Positions 16,608 through 25,248 of a stretch of 64,000 nt of DNA are shown here, piece by piece. Made by a program: the position numbers and the translations under genes. The number at the start of each line of letters is the position of its first letter. Within the stretch, counting starts at the first letter, position 1. The notes below the pieces were generated by a model, which was given only the letters and a program-made list of their open reading frames with translations, did no database searches and was not told where the DNA came from. This stretch comes from Bosea sp. 29B (GTDB lineage Bacteria; Pseudomonadota; Alphaproteobacteria; Rhizobiales; Beijerinckiaceae). The stretch is taken from positions 3,333,937 through 3,397,936 of the forward strand of contig NZ_LR733817.1 in assembly GCF_902506165.1 (NCBI RefSeq), given 5' to 3'.

Positions 16608-17821
16608 AAGAACGCCTGCAGCCCGGTGACGGCCCGGCCGAGGATCAGCGCGTGGACGTCGTGCGTGCCCTCATAGGTGTTGACCGTCTCGAGGTTCGCC
16701 GCATGGCGCATGACATGGTACTCGATCGAGATGCCGTTGCCGCCGTGCATGTCGCGGGCCTGGCGGGCGATGTCGAGCGCCTTGCCGCAATTGTTGCGCT
16801 TGACGAGGCTGATCATCTCCGGCGCCATTTGACCGGCGTCGAGCAGGCGGCCAACGCGCAGCGAACCCTGCAGGCCGAGCGTGATCTCGGTCACCATGTC
16901 GGCGAGCTTCTTCTGGTAGAGCTGCGTCTGGGCGAGGGGCTTGTTGAACTGCTTGCGGTCGAGCCCGTATTGCCGGGCGCGGTGGAAGCAGTCCTCGGCG
17001 GCGCCCATCGCGCCCCAGGAGATGCCGTAGCGGGCGCGGTTGAGGCAGCCGAACGGGCCCTTGAGGCCGGAGACGTTCGGCAGCAGGTTCTCTTCCGGCA
17101 CGATCACGCCGTCCATGACGACTTCGCCGGTGATCGAGGCGCGCAGCGAAAGCTTGCCGCCGATCTTGGGGGCGGAGAGGCCCTTCATGCCCTTTTCGAG
17201 GATGAAGCCGCGGATCTGGTTGTCATGCGCGGCCGACTTCGCCCAGACGACGAAGACGTCGGCGATCGGCGAGTTCGAGATCCACATCTTGGATCCCGTC
17301 AGCTTGTAGCCGTCGGCGACCTTCTCGGCCCGGGTCTTCATGCCGCCGGGATCGGAGCCGGCATCCGGCTCGGTCAGGCCGAAGCAGCCGACCCATTCGC
17401 CCGAGGCGAGCTTGGGCAGGTACTTCTTGCGCTGGTTCTCGTCGCCATAGGCGTAGATCGGGTACATCACCAGCGAGGACTGCACCGACATCATCGAGCG
17501 ATAGCCGGAGTCGATGCGCTCGACCTCGCGAGCGACGAGCCCGTAGGAGACGTAGTTGGCGCCGGCGCAGCCATACTCTTCCGGGACCGTCACGCCGAGC
17601 AGGCCGAGCTCGCCCATCTCGTTGAAGATGCCGCGCTCGGTCTTCTCCTCGAGATAGGCGTCAGCCACGCGCGGCATCAGCTTTTCCTGCGCATAGTCGC
17701 GCGCGGTGTCGCGGATCAGCCGCTCATCCTCGTTGAGCTGGTCGTCGAGCAGGAAGGGGTCCTGCCAGTTGAACTCGGCCAGCTTGTGGCTCTGGGCGGT
17801 CTTGCGCGCGGCTTCGGCCAT
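16604..17821 (-). CDS. gcdH: glutaryl-CoA dehydrogenase
   Basis: FAD enzyme that oxidises and decarboxylates glutaryl-CoA to crotonyl-CoA in lysine, tryptophan and glutarate breakdown, passing electrons to ETF. The 405-residue protein has the acyl-CoA dehydrogenase fold with [16 protein letters not shown] and [18 protein letters not shown]. GcdH-specific signatures are [39 protein letters not shown] and [16 protein letters not shown], where Glu384 is the catalytic base. Length and motifs agree with the family throughout. It lies upstream of the CoA-transferase and TPP genes and downstream of an antiquitin-type dehydrogenase, linking it to lysine catabolism. Confidence 0.95.
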   Translation of the reverse strand: MAEAARKTAQSHKLAEFNWQDPFLLDDQLNEDERLIRDTARDYAQEKLMPRVADAYLEEKTERGIFNEMGELGLLGVTVPEEYGCAGANYVSYGLVAREVERIDSGYRSMMSVQSSLVMYPIYAYGDENQRKKYLPKLASGEWVGCFGLTEPDAGSDPGGMKTRAEKVADGYKLTGSKMWISNSPIADVFVVWAKSAAHDNQIRGFILEKGMKGLSAPKIGGKLSLRASITGEVVMDGVIVPEENLLPNVSGLKGPFGCLNRARYGISWGAMGAAEDCFHRARQYGLDRKQFNKPLAQTQLYQKKLADMVTEITLGLQGSLRVGRLLDAGQMAPEMISLVKRNNCGKALDIARQARDMHGGNGISIEYHVMRHAANLETVNTYEGTHDVHALILGRAVTGLQAFF

Positions 17822-17845
17822 AGTGCTCTCCCTGCTTTTTGGAAC

Positions 17846-17938
17846 GTCATGGTCGGGCTTGACCCGACCATCTCGGAAACCAGCTGGCTGGTCCTGAGAT
17901 TCTCAGGCTCTGCGCTTCGCTTCGCCCGAGAATGACGG
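17846..17938. repeat. mosaic palindromic repeat, copy 2
   Basis: Begins GTCATGGTCGGGCTTGACCC, an ATGGTCGGG/CCCGACCAT hairpin with loop CTTGA (17849-17871), then a second module CTGAGATTCTCAGG...CGCTTCGCTTCGCCCGAGAATGAC. The order and spacing match the copy at 28165-28271 and, inverted, the copy at 43054-43160. It fills the gap between gcdH and the aldehyde dehydrogenase. Confidence 0.75.
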
Positions 17939-17946
17939 CTTATCGA

Positions 17947-19467
17947 TCACGCATCCACATCGAAGCTGACGCCCTGCGCCAGCGGCAGCGTGGTGCCGTA
18001 GTTCAGCGTATTGGTGGCGCGGCGCATATAGGCCTTCCAGGCGTCCGAGCCGGCTTCGCGGCCACCGCCGGTCTCCTTCTCGCCGCCGAAGGCGCCGCCG
18101 ATCTCGGCGCCGGACGGGCCGATATTGACGTTGGCGATGCCGCAATCCGAGCCTTCGCCGGACACGAAGGTCTCGGCCTCGCGCATGTCGAGGGTGAAGA
18201 TCGAGGAGGACAGGCCGGCGCCGACCGCATTCTGCAGCGAAATCGCCTCGGCCAGCGTCTTGTACTTCATGACATAGAGGATCGGGGCGAAGGTCTCGCG
18301 CTCGACCGGGCCGCACTGCCTGGGCATCTCGACCAGGGCCGGACGGACATAGAAGCCGCCGGAGCCGACATCGACCTTTTCGCCGCCATGGACCTTGCCG
18401 CCCTCGGTCTTGGCCTCGGACAGCGCCTTCTGCATGCCCTGATAGGCGGCCTCGTCGACCAGCGGGCCGACCAGGATGCCGGCTTCGCGCGGATCGCCGA
18501 TCTTCACGGAGCCGTAGACCTTGGCGAGCTTCGGCACGAGCTGATCGTAGACGCTCTCATGCACGATCAGGCGGCGCAAAGTGGTGCAGCGCTGGCCGGC
18601 CGTGCCCATGGCGGCAAAGGCGATGCCGCGCAGGGCGATGTCGAGATCGGCGGACGGCGCCACGATCGCGGCGTTGTTGCCGCCGAGCTCGAGGATGGCG
18701 CGGGCGAAGCGGGCGGCGAGCTTCTGGCCGACCTCCTTGCCCATCCGGGTCGAGCCGGTAGCGGAGACGACCGGAACGCGATGGTCCTGAACCAGGGTGT
18801 CGCCGAGCTCGCGGCCGCCGATCAGGATTTCCGACAGGCCGATCGGCGCCTCGGGGCCGAAGCGCTTCATTGTCTTCAGGGTGATCGCCTGCACGGCGAG
18901 CGCGGTCAGCGGGGTCTTTTCCGACGGCTTCCAGACGACGCTGTCGCCGCAGACGAAAGCCAGCGCCGCATTCCACGACCAGACTGCGACCGGGAAGTTG
19001 AAGGCCGAGATCACGCCGACGACGCCGACCGGGTGCCAGGTTTCCATCATGCGATGGTTCGGGCGCTCGGTCGCGATGGTGAGACCGTAGAGCTGGCGCG
19101 ACAGGCCGACGGCGAAGTCGCAGATGTCGATCATCTCCTGGACCTCGCCGAGGCCCTCGGAGGTGACTTTGCCGGCTTCCAGCGTCACCAGCAGGCCGAG
19201 ATCGGCTTTGGCGGCGCGCAGTTCCTCGCCGAGCAGGCGGACGAACTCGCCGCGCCGCGGCGCCGGCACCTTGCGCCAGGCGAGGTAGGCGGACTGGGCC
19301 CGGCCGATCGCAGTTTCCGCTTCTGCCGGGGAGGTCTCGCGCAGCGTCGCGACCGTCTCGCCGGTGATCGGCGAGCGGGCGGAAAGGCCGGCGCCGGCAT
19401 AGGCGCTCTCCGGCACGCCGAGGCGCTTCAGCAAGGCGAGGGCGTCGTTCGGAAGGGAGGTGGTCAT
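17947..19467 (-). CDS. antiquitin-type aldehyde dehydrogenase (2-aminoadipate semialdehyde dehydrogenase)
   Basis: A 506-residue NAD-dependent aldehyde dehydrogenase of the ALDH7 family, which oxidises 2-aminoadipate 6-semialdehyde to 2-aminoadipate in lysine breakdown. Diagnostic features are SAFNFPVAVWSWNAAL, ELGGNNAAIVAPSADLD, the catalytic cysteine in GTAGQRCTTLRRL and the antiquitin C-terminal signature GGEKETGGGREAGSDAWKAY followed by MRRATNTLNY. Its place beside gcdH supports a lysine route. It is divergent from a LysR gene (181-bp gap), its likely regulator. Length matches the family. The exact substrate is inferred from family and context. Confidence 0.92.
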   Translation of the reverse strand: MTTSLPNDALALLKRLGVPESAYAGAGLSARSPITGETVATLRETSPAEAETAIGRAQSAYLAWRKVPAPRRGEFVRLLGEELRAAKADLGLLVTLEAGKVTSEGLGEVQEMIDICDFAVGLSRQLYGLTIATERPNHRMMETWHPVGVVGVISAFNFPVAVWSWNAALAFVCGDSVVWKPSEKTPLTALAVQAITLKTMKRFGPEAPIGLSEILIGGRELGDTLVQDHRVPVVSATGSTRMGKEVGQKLAARFARAILELGGNNAAIVAPSADLDIALRGIAFAAMGTAGQRCTTLRRLIVHESVYDQLVPKLAKVYGSVKIGDPREAGILVGPLVDEAAYQGMQKALSEAKTEGGKVHGGEKVDVGSGGFYVRPALVEMPRQCGPVERETFAPILYVMKYKTLAEAISLQNAVGAGLSSSIFTLDMREAETFVSGEGSDCGIANVNIGPSGAEIGGAFGGEKETGGGREAGSDAWKAYMRRATNTLNYGTTLPLAQGVSFDVDA

Positions 19468-19623
19468 CGTTCGCCTATGCTCCTGCCGTCATCGGGCCAT
19501 CGCGCAGCTTCAGCAACGCAAATAGACCCGGATGCCAGATCATCCAGGGATGGTGGCTTGCTGGAAGCCCGCCAGTTCGGCTGCACAATGCCCTCTTCCA
19601 GCCGCTCTCCGCAATCGATATGT

Positions 19624-19641
19624 TCTCACGACTTGATGAGA
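19624..19641. promoter_or_regulatory. candidate LysR operator TCTCA-N8-TGAGA
   Basis: A dyad TCTCA (19624-19628) and TGAGA (19637-19641) lies in the divergent gap between the aldehyde dehydrogenase and the LysR gene, ending 7 bp before the regulator's start codon. This position suits autorepression. Identified by eye only. Confidence 0.35.
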
Positions 19642-19648
19642 TGGGATC

Positions 19649-20563
19649 ATGAACTCGGAGATCGTTCCCGGCCGCCTCTCGGTGCCCTCGCTCTCGGCGC
19701 TCGCCGCCTTCGAGGCGGCGGCGCGCCATGGCAGCTTCACCCGCGCCGCCGAGGAGCTGAACCTGACGCAGGGCGCGGTCAGCCGCCAGATCGCGCTGCT
19801 GGAGCAGAATCTCGGCCTGAAACTGTTCGAGCGCGTGAAGAAACGCGTCAGCCTGACGCCGGCCGGCGGCGCCTATGCTGCCGAAGTGCGCGACGGGCTC
19901 TCGCGTTTGGCGGCTGCGACGCTCTCGGCGATGGCCTTTCGCGGCGGCGCCGGCCTGCTCCATCTCGCCATCTTGCCGACCTTCGGCACGCGCTGGCTGA
20001 TCCCGCGTTTGCCGCGCTTCACCGAGGCTCATCCCGGCGTCACCATCAATTTCTCGACCAAGCTGGTGCCCTTCGACTTTGCCCATGATGCCGCCGACGC
20101 CGCCATCCATTTCGGGCTCCCGGTCTGGCCCGGCGCGCGGCTGCACCGTCTGATGGGCGAGGAAGTCGTGCCGGTCGCGGCCCCGGCGCTGGTGGCGCGG
20201 GCCGGTATCAGGGAGGCCGCCGATCTGCTGCGCCAGCCCCTGCTGCAGCAATCGACTCGGCCGCGCGCCTGGGCCAACTGGCTGGAGCAGCAGGGCCTGC
20301 CGCCGGAGCGGGCGCTGATGGGCCCGCGCTTCGAGCAGTTCGCGATGGTGGCGCAGGCGGCAGTGGCGGGGCTCGGCGTCGCCATCGTGCCGCGTATCCT
20401 GGTCGAGGAGGAATTGCGCTCGGGCGCGCTCGTTATTCCGGTCGATCGGCCGGTGCGCGGCCCGGAAGGCTATTACCTCGTCTATCCCGAGGCCAAGGCG
20501 AGCCTGCCGGCGGTGATCGCCTTCCGCGACTGGCTCGTCGGGGAATGCGAGGGGATGAACTAG
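19649..20563 (+). CDS. LysR family transcriptional regulator, GcvA-like
   Basis: A 304-residue regulator with an N-terminal HTH (LSALAAFEAAARHGSFTRAA, then LNLTQGAVSRQIALLEQNLG) and a C-terminal effector-binding domain. The phrase 'LSALAAFEAAARHGSFTRAAEEL' and the segment beginning LPTFGTRWLIPRLPRF are typical of the GcvA/AmpR-like branch. It is divergent from the antiquitin-type dehydrogenase and sits before an FAD oxidoreductase on its own strand, so it probably controls the lysine/amine catabolic genes. The effector is unknown; a pathway intermediate would be typical. Confidence 0.92.
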   Translation: MNSEIVPGRLSVPSLSALAAFEAAARHGSFTRAAEELNLTQGAVSRQIALLEQNLGLKLFERVKKRVSLTPAGGAYAAEVRDGLSRLAAATLSAMAFRGGAGLLHLAILPTFGTRWLIPRLPRFTEAHPGVTINFSTKLVPFDFAHDAADAAIHFGLPVWPGARLHRLMGEEVVPVAAPALVARAGIREAADLLRQPLLQQSTRPRAWANWLEQQGLPPERALMGPRFEQFAMVAQAAVAGLGVAIVPRILVEEELRSGALVIPVDRPVRGPEGYYLVYPEAKASLPAVIAFRDWLVGECEGMN

Positions 20564-20635
20564 CCACTCGACAAGCGCCGGTTGAGTTGTCATTCATGCG
20601 CTGAGATCACGAACCACCGCTTGCGCAGGTCACTT

Positions 20636-21856
20636 ATGTCTTCCGCCTCAGCCTCGGCCGACATCGTCATCGTGGGAGGCGCCGCGATCGGCTCCTCCGT
20701 CGCCTATCACCTTGCCAGCGATCCCGGCTTCAAGGGCAAGGTCATCGTCACCGAGAAGGACCCGACCTATCGGCTCTCGGCCTCGGCGCTCTCGGCTGCC
20801 TCGATCCGCCAGCAGTTCTCCAGCGCGGTGAACATTCGCGTCTCGCTCTTCGGCATCGATTTTTTGCGCAATATCGGCCAGCACCTCTCGGTCGATGGCG
20901 AGGCGCCGTCGATCGATCTGCACGAGGGCGGCTATCTCTATGTCGCCGGCGACGAGGGCCGTAAGGTTCTCCAGCAGAATCAGGCGCTTCAGCAGCAGGA
21001 GGGCGCCGATGTCGCGCTTTATGCTGCAGAAATGCTGCGCAGCAAATTCGGCTGGCTGAATACCTCAGACCTCCTCTGCGGCACCTATGGCGTCAGTGGC
21101 GAGGGTTGGTTCGACGGCTGGGCTTTGCTGCAGGCCTTCCGCAAGAAGGCGCGTGCGCTCGGCGTCGAATATCGCCAGGGTGAGGTCACCGGTTATGTCG
21201 TCGAGGGCGGCCGCGTCACCGGCGTTGAGCTGACCGATGGCAGCCGCATCGCCTGCGCCGCCGCGGTCAACGCGTCGGGCACCCATGGCGCCGGGCTCGC
21301 CGCGACTGCCGGCGTCGCCATCCCCGTCAAGTCGATGAAACGCTATGTCTACAGCTTCACCTGCAAGGGCGAGGTCGACAACTGCCCGCTGCTGATCGAC
21401 ACCTCCGGCGCCTATGTCCGCCCGGAAGGCAAGCGCGGCAATGAGGGGCAGATGTTCATCTGCGGCTCCTCGCCGCCGGAGGAACTCGACCGCGAATGGG
21501 TCGAGACCGACGCCGATGTCGAGGATGTCGACTGGTCCTTCTTCGAGGAATATGTCTGGGCGCCGCTTGCCCATCGCGTGCCCGCCTTCGAGGCGATCAA
21601 GCCCGGCCGCGCCTGGGCCGGCCCCTATGACATGAACGGACTCGACGGTAATGCCATCCTCGGCCCTGCCGTCGGCGTGCCCAATCTCTACCTCGCCAAC
21701 GGCTTCTCCGGCCATGGCCTGCAGCAATCCCCGGCGGTCGGCCGCGGCCTCGCCGAGCATATCGTCAACGGTCGTTACCTTACGCTCGATCTCGCCGATC
21801 TCGGCCATGAGCGCATCGTCGCCGGCACGCCGCTGCGCGAGGCGAACATCATCTGA
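20636..21856 (+). CDS. FAD-dependent oxidoreductase of the D-amino-acid oxidase (DAO) superfamily
   Basis: A 406-residue flavoenzyme with an N-terminal dinucleotide-binding motif IVGGAAIGSSVAYHLAS and the C-terminal DAO motif NGFSGHGLQQSPAVGRGLAE. LSASALSAASIRQQFSS after the flavin motif and PYDMNGLDGNAILGP near the end resemble the FOXRED1/sarcosine-oxidase-like group that oxidises secondary amines. The start at ATG 20636 gives the nucleotide motif at the expected distance; upstream in-frame codons are not convincing. Next to lysine-pathway genes, it could oxidise pipecolate or saccharopine to feed the semialdehyde dehydrogenase (inference). It is followed 18 bp later by a dinB-like gene. 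Confidence 0.87.
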   Translation: MSSASASADIVIVGGAAIGSSVAYHLASDPGFKGKVIVTEKDPTYRLSASALSAASIRQQFSSAVNIRVSLFGIDFLRNIGQHLSVDGEAPSIDLHEGGYLYVAGDEGRKVLQQNQALQQQEGADVALYAAEMLRSKFGWLNTSDLLCGTYGVSGEGWFDGWALLQAFRKKARALGVEYRQGEVTGYVVEGGRVTGVELTDGSRIACAAAVNASGTHGAGLAATAGVAIPVKSMKRYVYSFTCKGEVDNCPLLIDTSGAYVRPEGKRGNEGQMFICGSSPPEELDREWVETDADVEDVDWSFFEEYVWAPLAHRVPAFEAIKPGRAWAGPYDMNGLDGNAILGPAVGVPNLYLANGFSGHGLQQSPAVGRGLAEHIVNGRYLTLDLADLGHERIVAGTPLREANII

Positions 21857-21874
21857 TCGAAGGGAGATCGCGCC

Positions 21875-22381
21875 ATGATCGACACGGCCTATGTCGCGAC
21901 CATGGCGCGCTATAATCGCTGGCAGAACCGCAGCCTTTATGCTGCTGCCGACATGCTCACCGACGAGGCGCGCCGGCAGGACCGCGGCGCCTTCTTCCGC
22001 TCGATCCACGGTACATTCTGCCACCTGCTCTGGGCCGACCAGACCTGGCTCTCGCGCTTTGCCGGCACGCCGAAGCCGGCCGTGCCCAACCGCGAGTCCG
22101 CCTCGATGATCGCGGACTGGGAGGAGCTGAAGGTCGCGCGCCGCGATTTCGACGAGACAATCCGGGGCTGGGCGGAAGACCTCTCGCCGGAGTGGCTTGC
22201 GGGCAATGTGACCTGGTTCTCCGGTTTGACGGGAAGCGAGATGACGATGCAGGCGCCGATCCTCGTCATGCACCTCTTCAATCACCAAACCCATCACCGC
22301 GGCCAGGCTCATGCCATGCTGACGGCGGCGGGAGCGAAGCCTGAAGATACCGACCTGATGCTGGTCGAGCTGCGCGGCTGA
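21875..22381 (+). CDS. DinB family protein
   Basis: A 168-residue four-helix-bundle protein of the DinB/YfiT superfamily, typically a metal-dependent thiol transferase or a protein of unknown activity. The metal-ligand histidines expected for the family are present: HGTFCHLLWADQTWL (about residue 45) and the C-terminal HLFNHQTHHRGQAHAML. GGAG-type purines (AAGGGAGAT) precede ATG 21875. It probably shares a transcript with the FAD oxidoreductase 18 bp upstream. A damage-inducible role cannot be inferred, as no LexA box was noticed. Confidence 0.9.
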   Translation: MIDTAYVATMARYNRWQNRSLYAAADMLTDEARRQDRGAFFRSIHGTFCHLLWADQTWLSRFAGTPKPAVPNRESASMIADWEELKVARRDFDETIRGWAEDLSPEWLAGNVTWFSGLTGSEMTMQAPILVMHLFNHQTHHRGQAHAMLTAAGAKPEDTDLMLVELRG

Positions 22382-22394
22382 TGCCCGCCTGGAG

Positions 22395-22931
22395 CTAGGC
22401 CTCGGTTGTTCGCCGTTTGGGCCGCTGGAGTCTTCCCCTCGCGGGTTCGTCCGGCTTCCTTTCGTCCTCTTCGTCCCCGACATCGTCAGGGATAGCCGCC
22501 GTCGCATGCTGGCTGAGCTTCTGGAACAGGCCGAGCCCGACCAGCGCCGCCACCGCGACCAGCATCAGCAGGGCCGGGAACAGGATGTCGGCCGGCTTGT
22601 CGCGCGCCGCCTTGGTGATCAGCACCAGCGATTCCAGGCTGAGCGCGACGATGATGATCGTCATGAACTTGGTCAGGGAGCCGCGAGCTTCCGCCGGCCG
22701 CCGCAATTCCCGGTCGGCGATGACCTCCTCCTCGAACAGGAACTTGCCGACATCGGCGACGGCGACCGCGATGATCACCAGTCCGATCCCGTCGAGCATG
22801 GTGTCGAGTGCGCCTTCGCCGGTTCGGAAGCCGGTGAAAGTACCTGAGATCGCGACCGCCATCAGCAGCAGGGACGCCAGCAGCAAGGAGCCGGCGATGC
22901 CGGAATAGAGCAGGCGGCTGAACAAGGTCAT
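22395..22931 (-). CDS. hypothetical four-helix membrane protein
   Basis: A 178-residue inner-membrane protein of unknown function. ATG 22931 is chosen because a GGGGGGAT lies upstream and the first hydrophobic helix (LLYSGIAGSLLLASLLLMAV) begins near the N terminus. Three more hydrophobic segments follow at about 47-70, 90-110 and 117-140, with a conserved-looking acidic loop KFLFEEEVIADRELRRPAEA between helices 2 and 3. The C-terminal tail is highly charged (DDVGDEEDERKPDEPARGRL), probably cytoplasmic. It is convergent with dinB. No domain was recognised. Confidence 0.75.
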   Translation of the reverse strand: MTLFSRLLYSGIAGSLLLASLLLMAVAISGTFTGFRTGEGALDTMLDGIGLVIIAVAVADVGKFLFEEEVIADRELRRPAEARGSLTKFMTIIIVALSLESLVLITKAARDKPADILFPALLMLVAVAALVGLGLFQKLSQHATAAIPDDVGDEEDERKPDEPARGRLQRPKRRTTEA

Positions 22932-23107
22932 GGCGCGGATCCCCCCGAGGTGATGCCCATGAACCCGGCAGGCGGCGACTCGTTCCCGCCACCTGCTGCC
23001 AGAGAGGCCGGTGCGGGATGGCGGCGATGCAGCCGAGTCATGGGTTGCGCCTTGCGGGCGTTTCGCCGGCAATGCCATGGTCGCGCACCTTGCGGCCGGA
23101 GCGCGCC

Positions 23108-23740
23108 ATGATCGATACGAGCAACCTGATCGCCTTCATCCTGCTCGCCTTCGGCATGGTCCTGACGCCGGGGCCGAACATGATCTACCTGATCTCGCGC
23201 TCGATCGCGCAGGGGCCAGCCTCCGGGCTGATCTCGCTCGGCGGCATCGCGCTCGGTTTCGTCTTCTATGTCTTCTGCGCCGCCTTCGGCATCACCGCAC
23301 TGCTGTTTGCAGTGCCTTTCGCCTATGACGCGCTGCGGCTGGCCGGCGCGGCCTACTTGCTCTGGCTCGCCTGGCAGGCGGTCCGGCCCGGCGGCAGCTC
23401 GCCCTTCCATGTCCGCGAGCTCAAGCATGACGGGCCGCGCAAGCTCTTCATGATGGGCTTCCTGACCAGCCTGCTGAACCCGAAGATCGCGATGTTCTAC
23501 CTGGCGCTGCTGCCGCAATTCATCGATCCGGCTGCAGGCAGCGTGCTGGCGCAGTCGATCATCCTCGGCTTCATCCAGATCACGGTCTCGGTCAGCGTCA
23601 ACACGCTGATCACCTTCGCTGCCGGCGGCATCGCCGTGTTCCTGCGCACGCGCCCGTTCTGGGCGCTGGTGCAGCGCTGGGTGATGGCGACGATGCTCGC
23701 TGGCTTTGCCGTGCGCATGGCGGCCGAAGCGCGCCGCTGA
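23108..23740 (+). CDS. LysE/RhtB family amino-acid exporter
   Basis: A 210-residue inner-membrane translocator with about six helices, expected to export an amino acid or derivative by proton antiport. The family signature is clear: the first helix IAFILLAFGMVLTPGPNMIY, the basic loop after GSSPFHVREL, and FLTSLLNPKIAMFYLALLPQF. ATG 23108 is chosen because it places the conserved GPNMIYLISRS motif at its usual position; an upstream in-frame codon at 23018 adds a non-family segment. It precedes a class V aminotransferase by 107 bp. Confidence 0.92.
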   Translation: MIDTSNLIAFILLAFGMVLTPGPNMIYLISRSIAQGPASGLISLGGIALGFVFYVFCAAFGITALLFAVPFAYDALRLAGAAYLLWLAWQAVRPGGSSPFHVRELKHDGPRKLFMMGFLTSLLNPKIAMFYLALLPQFIDPAAGSVLAQSIILGFIQITVSVSVNTLITFAAGGIAVFLRTRPFWALVQRWVMATMLAGFAVRMAAEARR

Positions 23741-23847
23741 CAGGCCGCGCGCAACGATTTCTGCACCGATCATAGGGTTTGTGCATCGCGCCGTCGGATC
23801 GCTGTTTGTTCAGCGCGTCCGATTCGAAGCGTAAGGCGGGGGTCTTC

Positions 23848-25038
23848 ATGAGTGTTGCCAATGGCCGGGTCCTGCTCGCAATGCCGGGCCCGACCAATAT
23901 TCCCGATCGCGTCCTCCAGGCGATGATACGCCCGGCCGAGGAGCTCGCCTCGAGGACGATCGTCGATCTGACCGAAACCCTGCTGGAAGACCTCAAGGCT
24001 GTCTTCCGCACGACGGGGGAGACCTTCCTCTACGCGGCCAACGGCCATGGCGGCTGGGAGGCAGCGCTGACCAATGTCCTCTCGCGTGGCGACAAGGTGC
24101 TGGTGCTCTCCAGCGGCCGCTTCGCCATCGGCTGGGGCGAGATGGCCCGGTTCATGGGTGCCGATGTCGAAGTGCTCGCCGGCTCCTGGCGCGCGGCGGT
24201 CGACCCCGCCGCGGTGGAAGAGCGCCTGCGGCAGGACAAGGACCACGCGATCAAGGCGGTCCTGACGGTCCAGATCGACACCGCCTCCGGCGTGGTCAAC
24301 GACATCCAGGCGATCCGTCGCGCCATCGATGCCGCCGGCCATCCGGCGCTGTACATGGTCGACGGCGTCGCCGCGCTCGGCTGCATGCCGTTCGACATGG
24401 ACGACTTCGGTGTCGATGTCGCGATGTCCGCTTCGCAGAAGGGGCTGATGACACCGCCCGGCCTCGCTTTCGTCGCGGCGAACGGCAAGGCTTTGCATTC
24501 GCACCGGCAGGCGAATATGCGCACGCCCTATTGGGACTGGACCGCGCGGATGGACCCGCTGCTCTACATGAAGCATTGCGGCACGCCGCCCGAGCATCTG
24601 ATGTTCGGCCTGCGCGCCGCGCTCGACATGATCCTGACCGAAGGCCTCGAAGCAGCCTGGCGACGCCACGCGCTGCTGGCGGCTGCGACGCAGGCAGCGA
24701 TGTCGAAATGGGCTGAAGGCCAGGTCCTGAGCTTCAACGTCGTCGAGCCGTCGCAGCGCGCCCCGTCGGTCACCACCATTCTCGTCGACGGCGATCCGAC
24801 CGTCATCACCGACTATGCGCGAGAGGTCTGCGGCGTCACGCTCGGTCTCGCCATCGGCGATCTCACCGGCAAGGCCTTCCGCATCGCCCATATGGGCCAT
24901 GTCAACGCGCCGATGGTGCTGGGCAGCCTGAGCGCTGTCGAGATGGCGCTGCAGGCAAAAGCCATCCCGCATGGGGAGGGCGGTGTCGCGGCCGCTATCG
25001 CCTATCTCGGCGCTCATGCGCGCGAGGTGGCGGCGTGA
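23848..25038 (+). CDS. class V aminotransferase, serine-glyoxylate aminotransferase-like
   Basis: A 396-residue PLP enzyme of fold type I. It opens LLAMPGPTNIPDRVLQAMIR, as alanine/serine-glyoxylate aminotransferases do, has NGHGGWEAALTNVLSRGDK for cofactor phosphate binding, VDGVAALGCMPFDMDDFGVD with the PLP-binding aspartate, and the Schiff-base lysine in SASQKGLMTPPGLAF. C-terminal FRIAHMGHVN is also typical. ATG 23848 has AAGGCGGGGG upstream. Transamination of serine or alanine with glyoxylate is the likely reaction; in serine-cycle methylotrophs this enzyme feeds C1 assimilation, but no other serine-cycle genes are nearby, so purine or glycine metabolism is equally possible. Confidence 0.9.
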   Translation: MSVANGRVLLAMPGPTNIPDRVLQAMIRPAEELASRTIVDLTETLLEDLKAVFRTTGETFLYAANGHGGWEAALTNVLSRGDKVLVLSSGRFAIGWGEMARFMGADVEVLAGSWRAAVDPAAVEERLRQDKDHAIKAVLTVQIDTASGVVNDIQAIRRAIDAAGHPALYMVDGVAALGCMPFDMDDFGVDVAMSASQKGLMTPPGLAFVAANGKALHSHRQANMRTPYWDWTARMDPLLYMKHCGTPPEHLMFGLRAALDMILTEGLEAAWRRHALLAAATQAAMSKWAEGQVLSFNVVEPSQRAPSVTTILVDGDPTVITDYAREVCGVTLGLAIGDLTGKAFRIAHMGHVNAPMVLGSLSAVEMALQAKAIPHGEGGVAAAIAYLGAHAREVAA

Positions 25039-25095
25039 ACCTGATCGACAATGATGGGTGGGTTTTCAAGGAGTAGATTTCGACATCCACCCGGT

Positions 25096-25206
25096 GTCAT
25101 CCCGGACAAGCCGCGTCAGCGGCGCCGATCCGGGATCCATTCCTGAACCTCTATCGGAAAGGTTCCGGAATGGGTCCCGGGTCTCCCTCCGGTCGCCCGG
25201 GACGAC
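25096..25206. repeat. three-hairpin intergenic repeat, second family
   Basis: Three successive inverted repeats: ATCCCGG/CCGGGAT (25099-25105, 25130-25136), ATTCCTGAACCT/AGGTTCCGGAAT with one mismatch (25139-25150, 25160-25171) and GTCCCGGG/CCCGGGAC (25174-25181, 25196-25203). It begins GTCATCCCGG and ends CCGGGACGAC, unlike the 16505 family. A run of six T follows at 25214-25219, so it may also end transcription from the aminotransferase gene. Confidence 0.7.
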
Positions 25207-25248
25207 CCGCGCCTTTTTTGTAGGGTACGCGCCCTTTGAAATCAGCTC

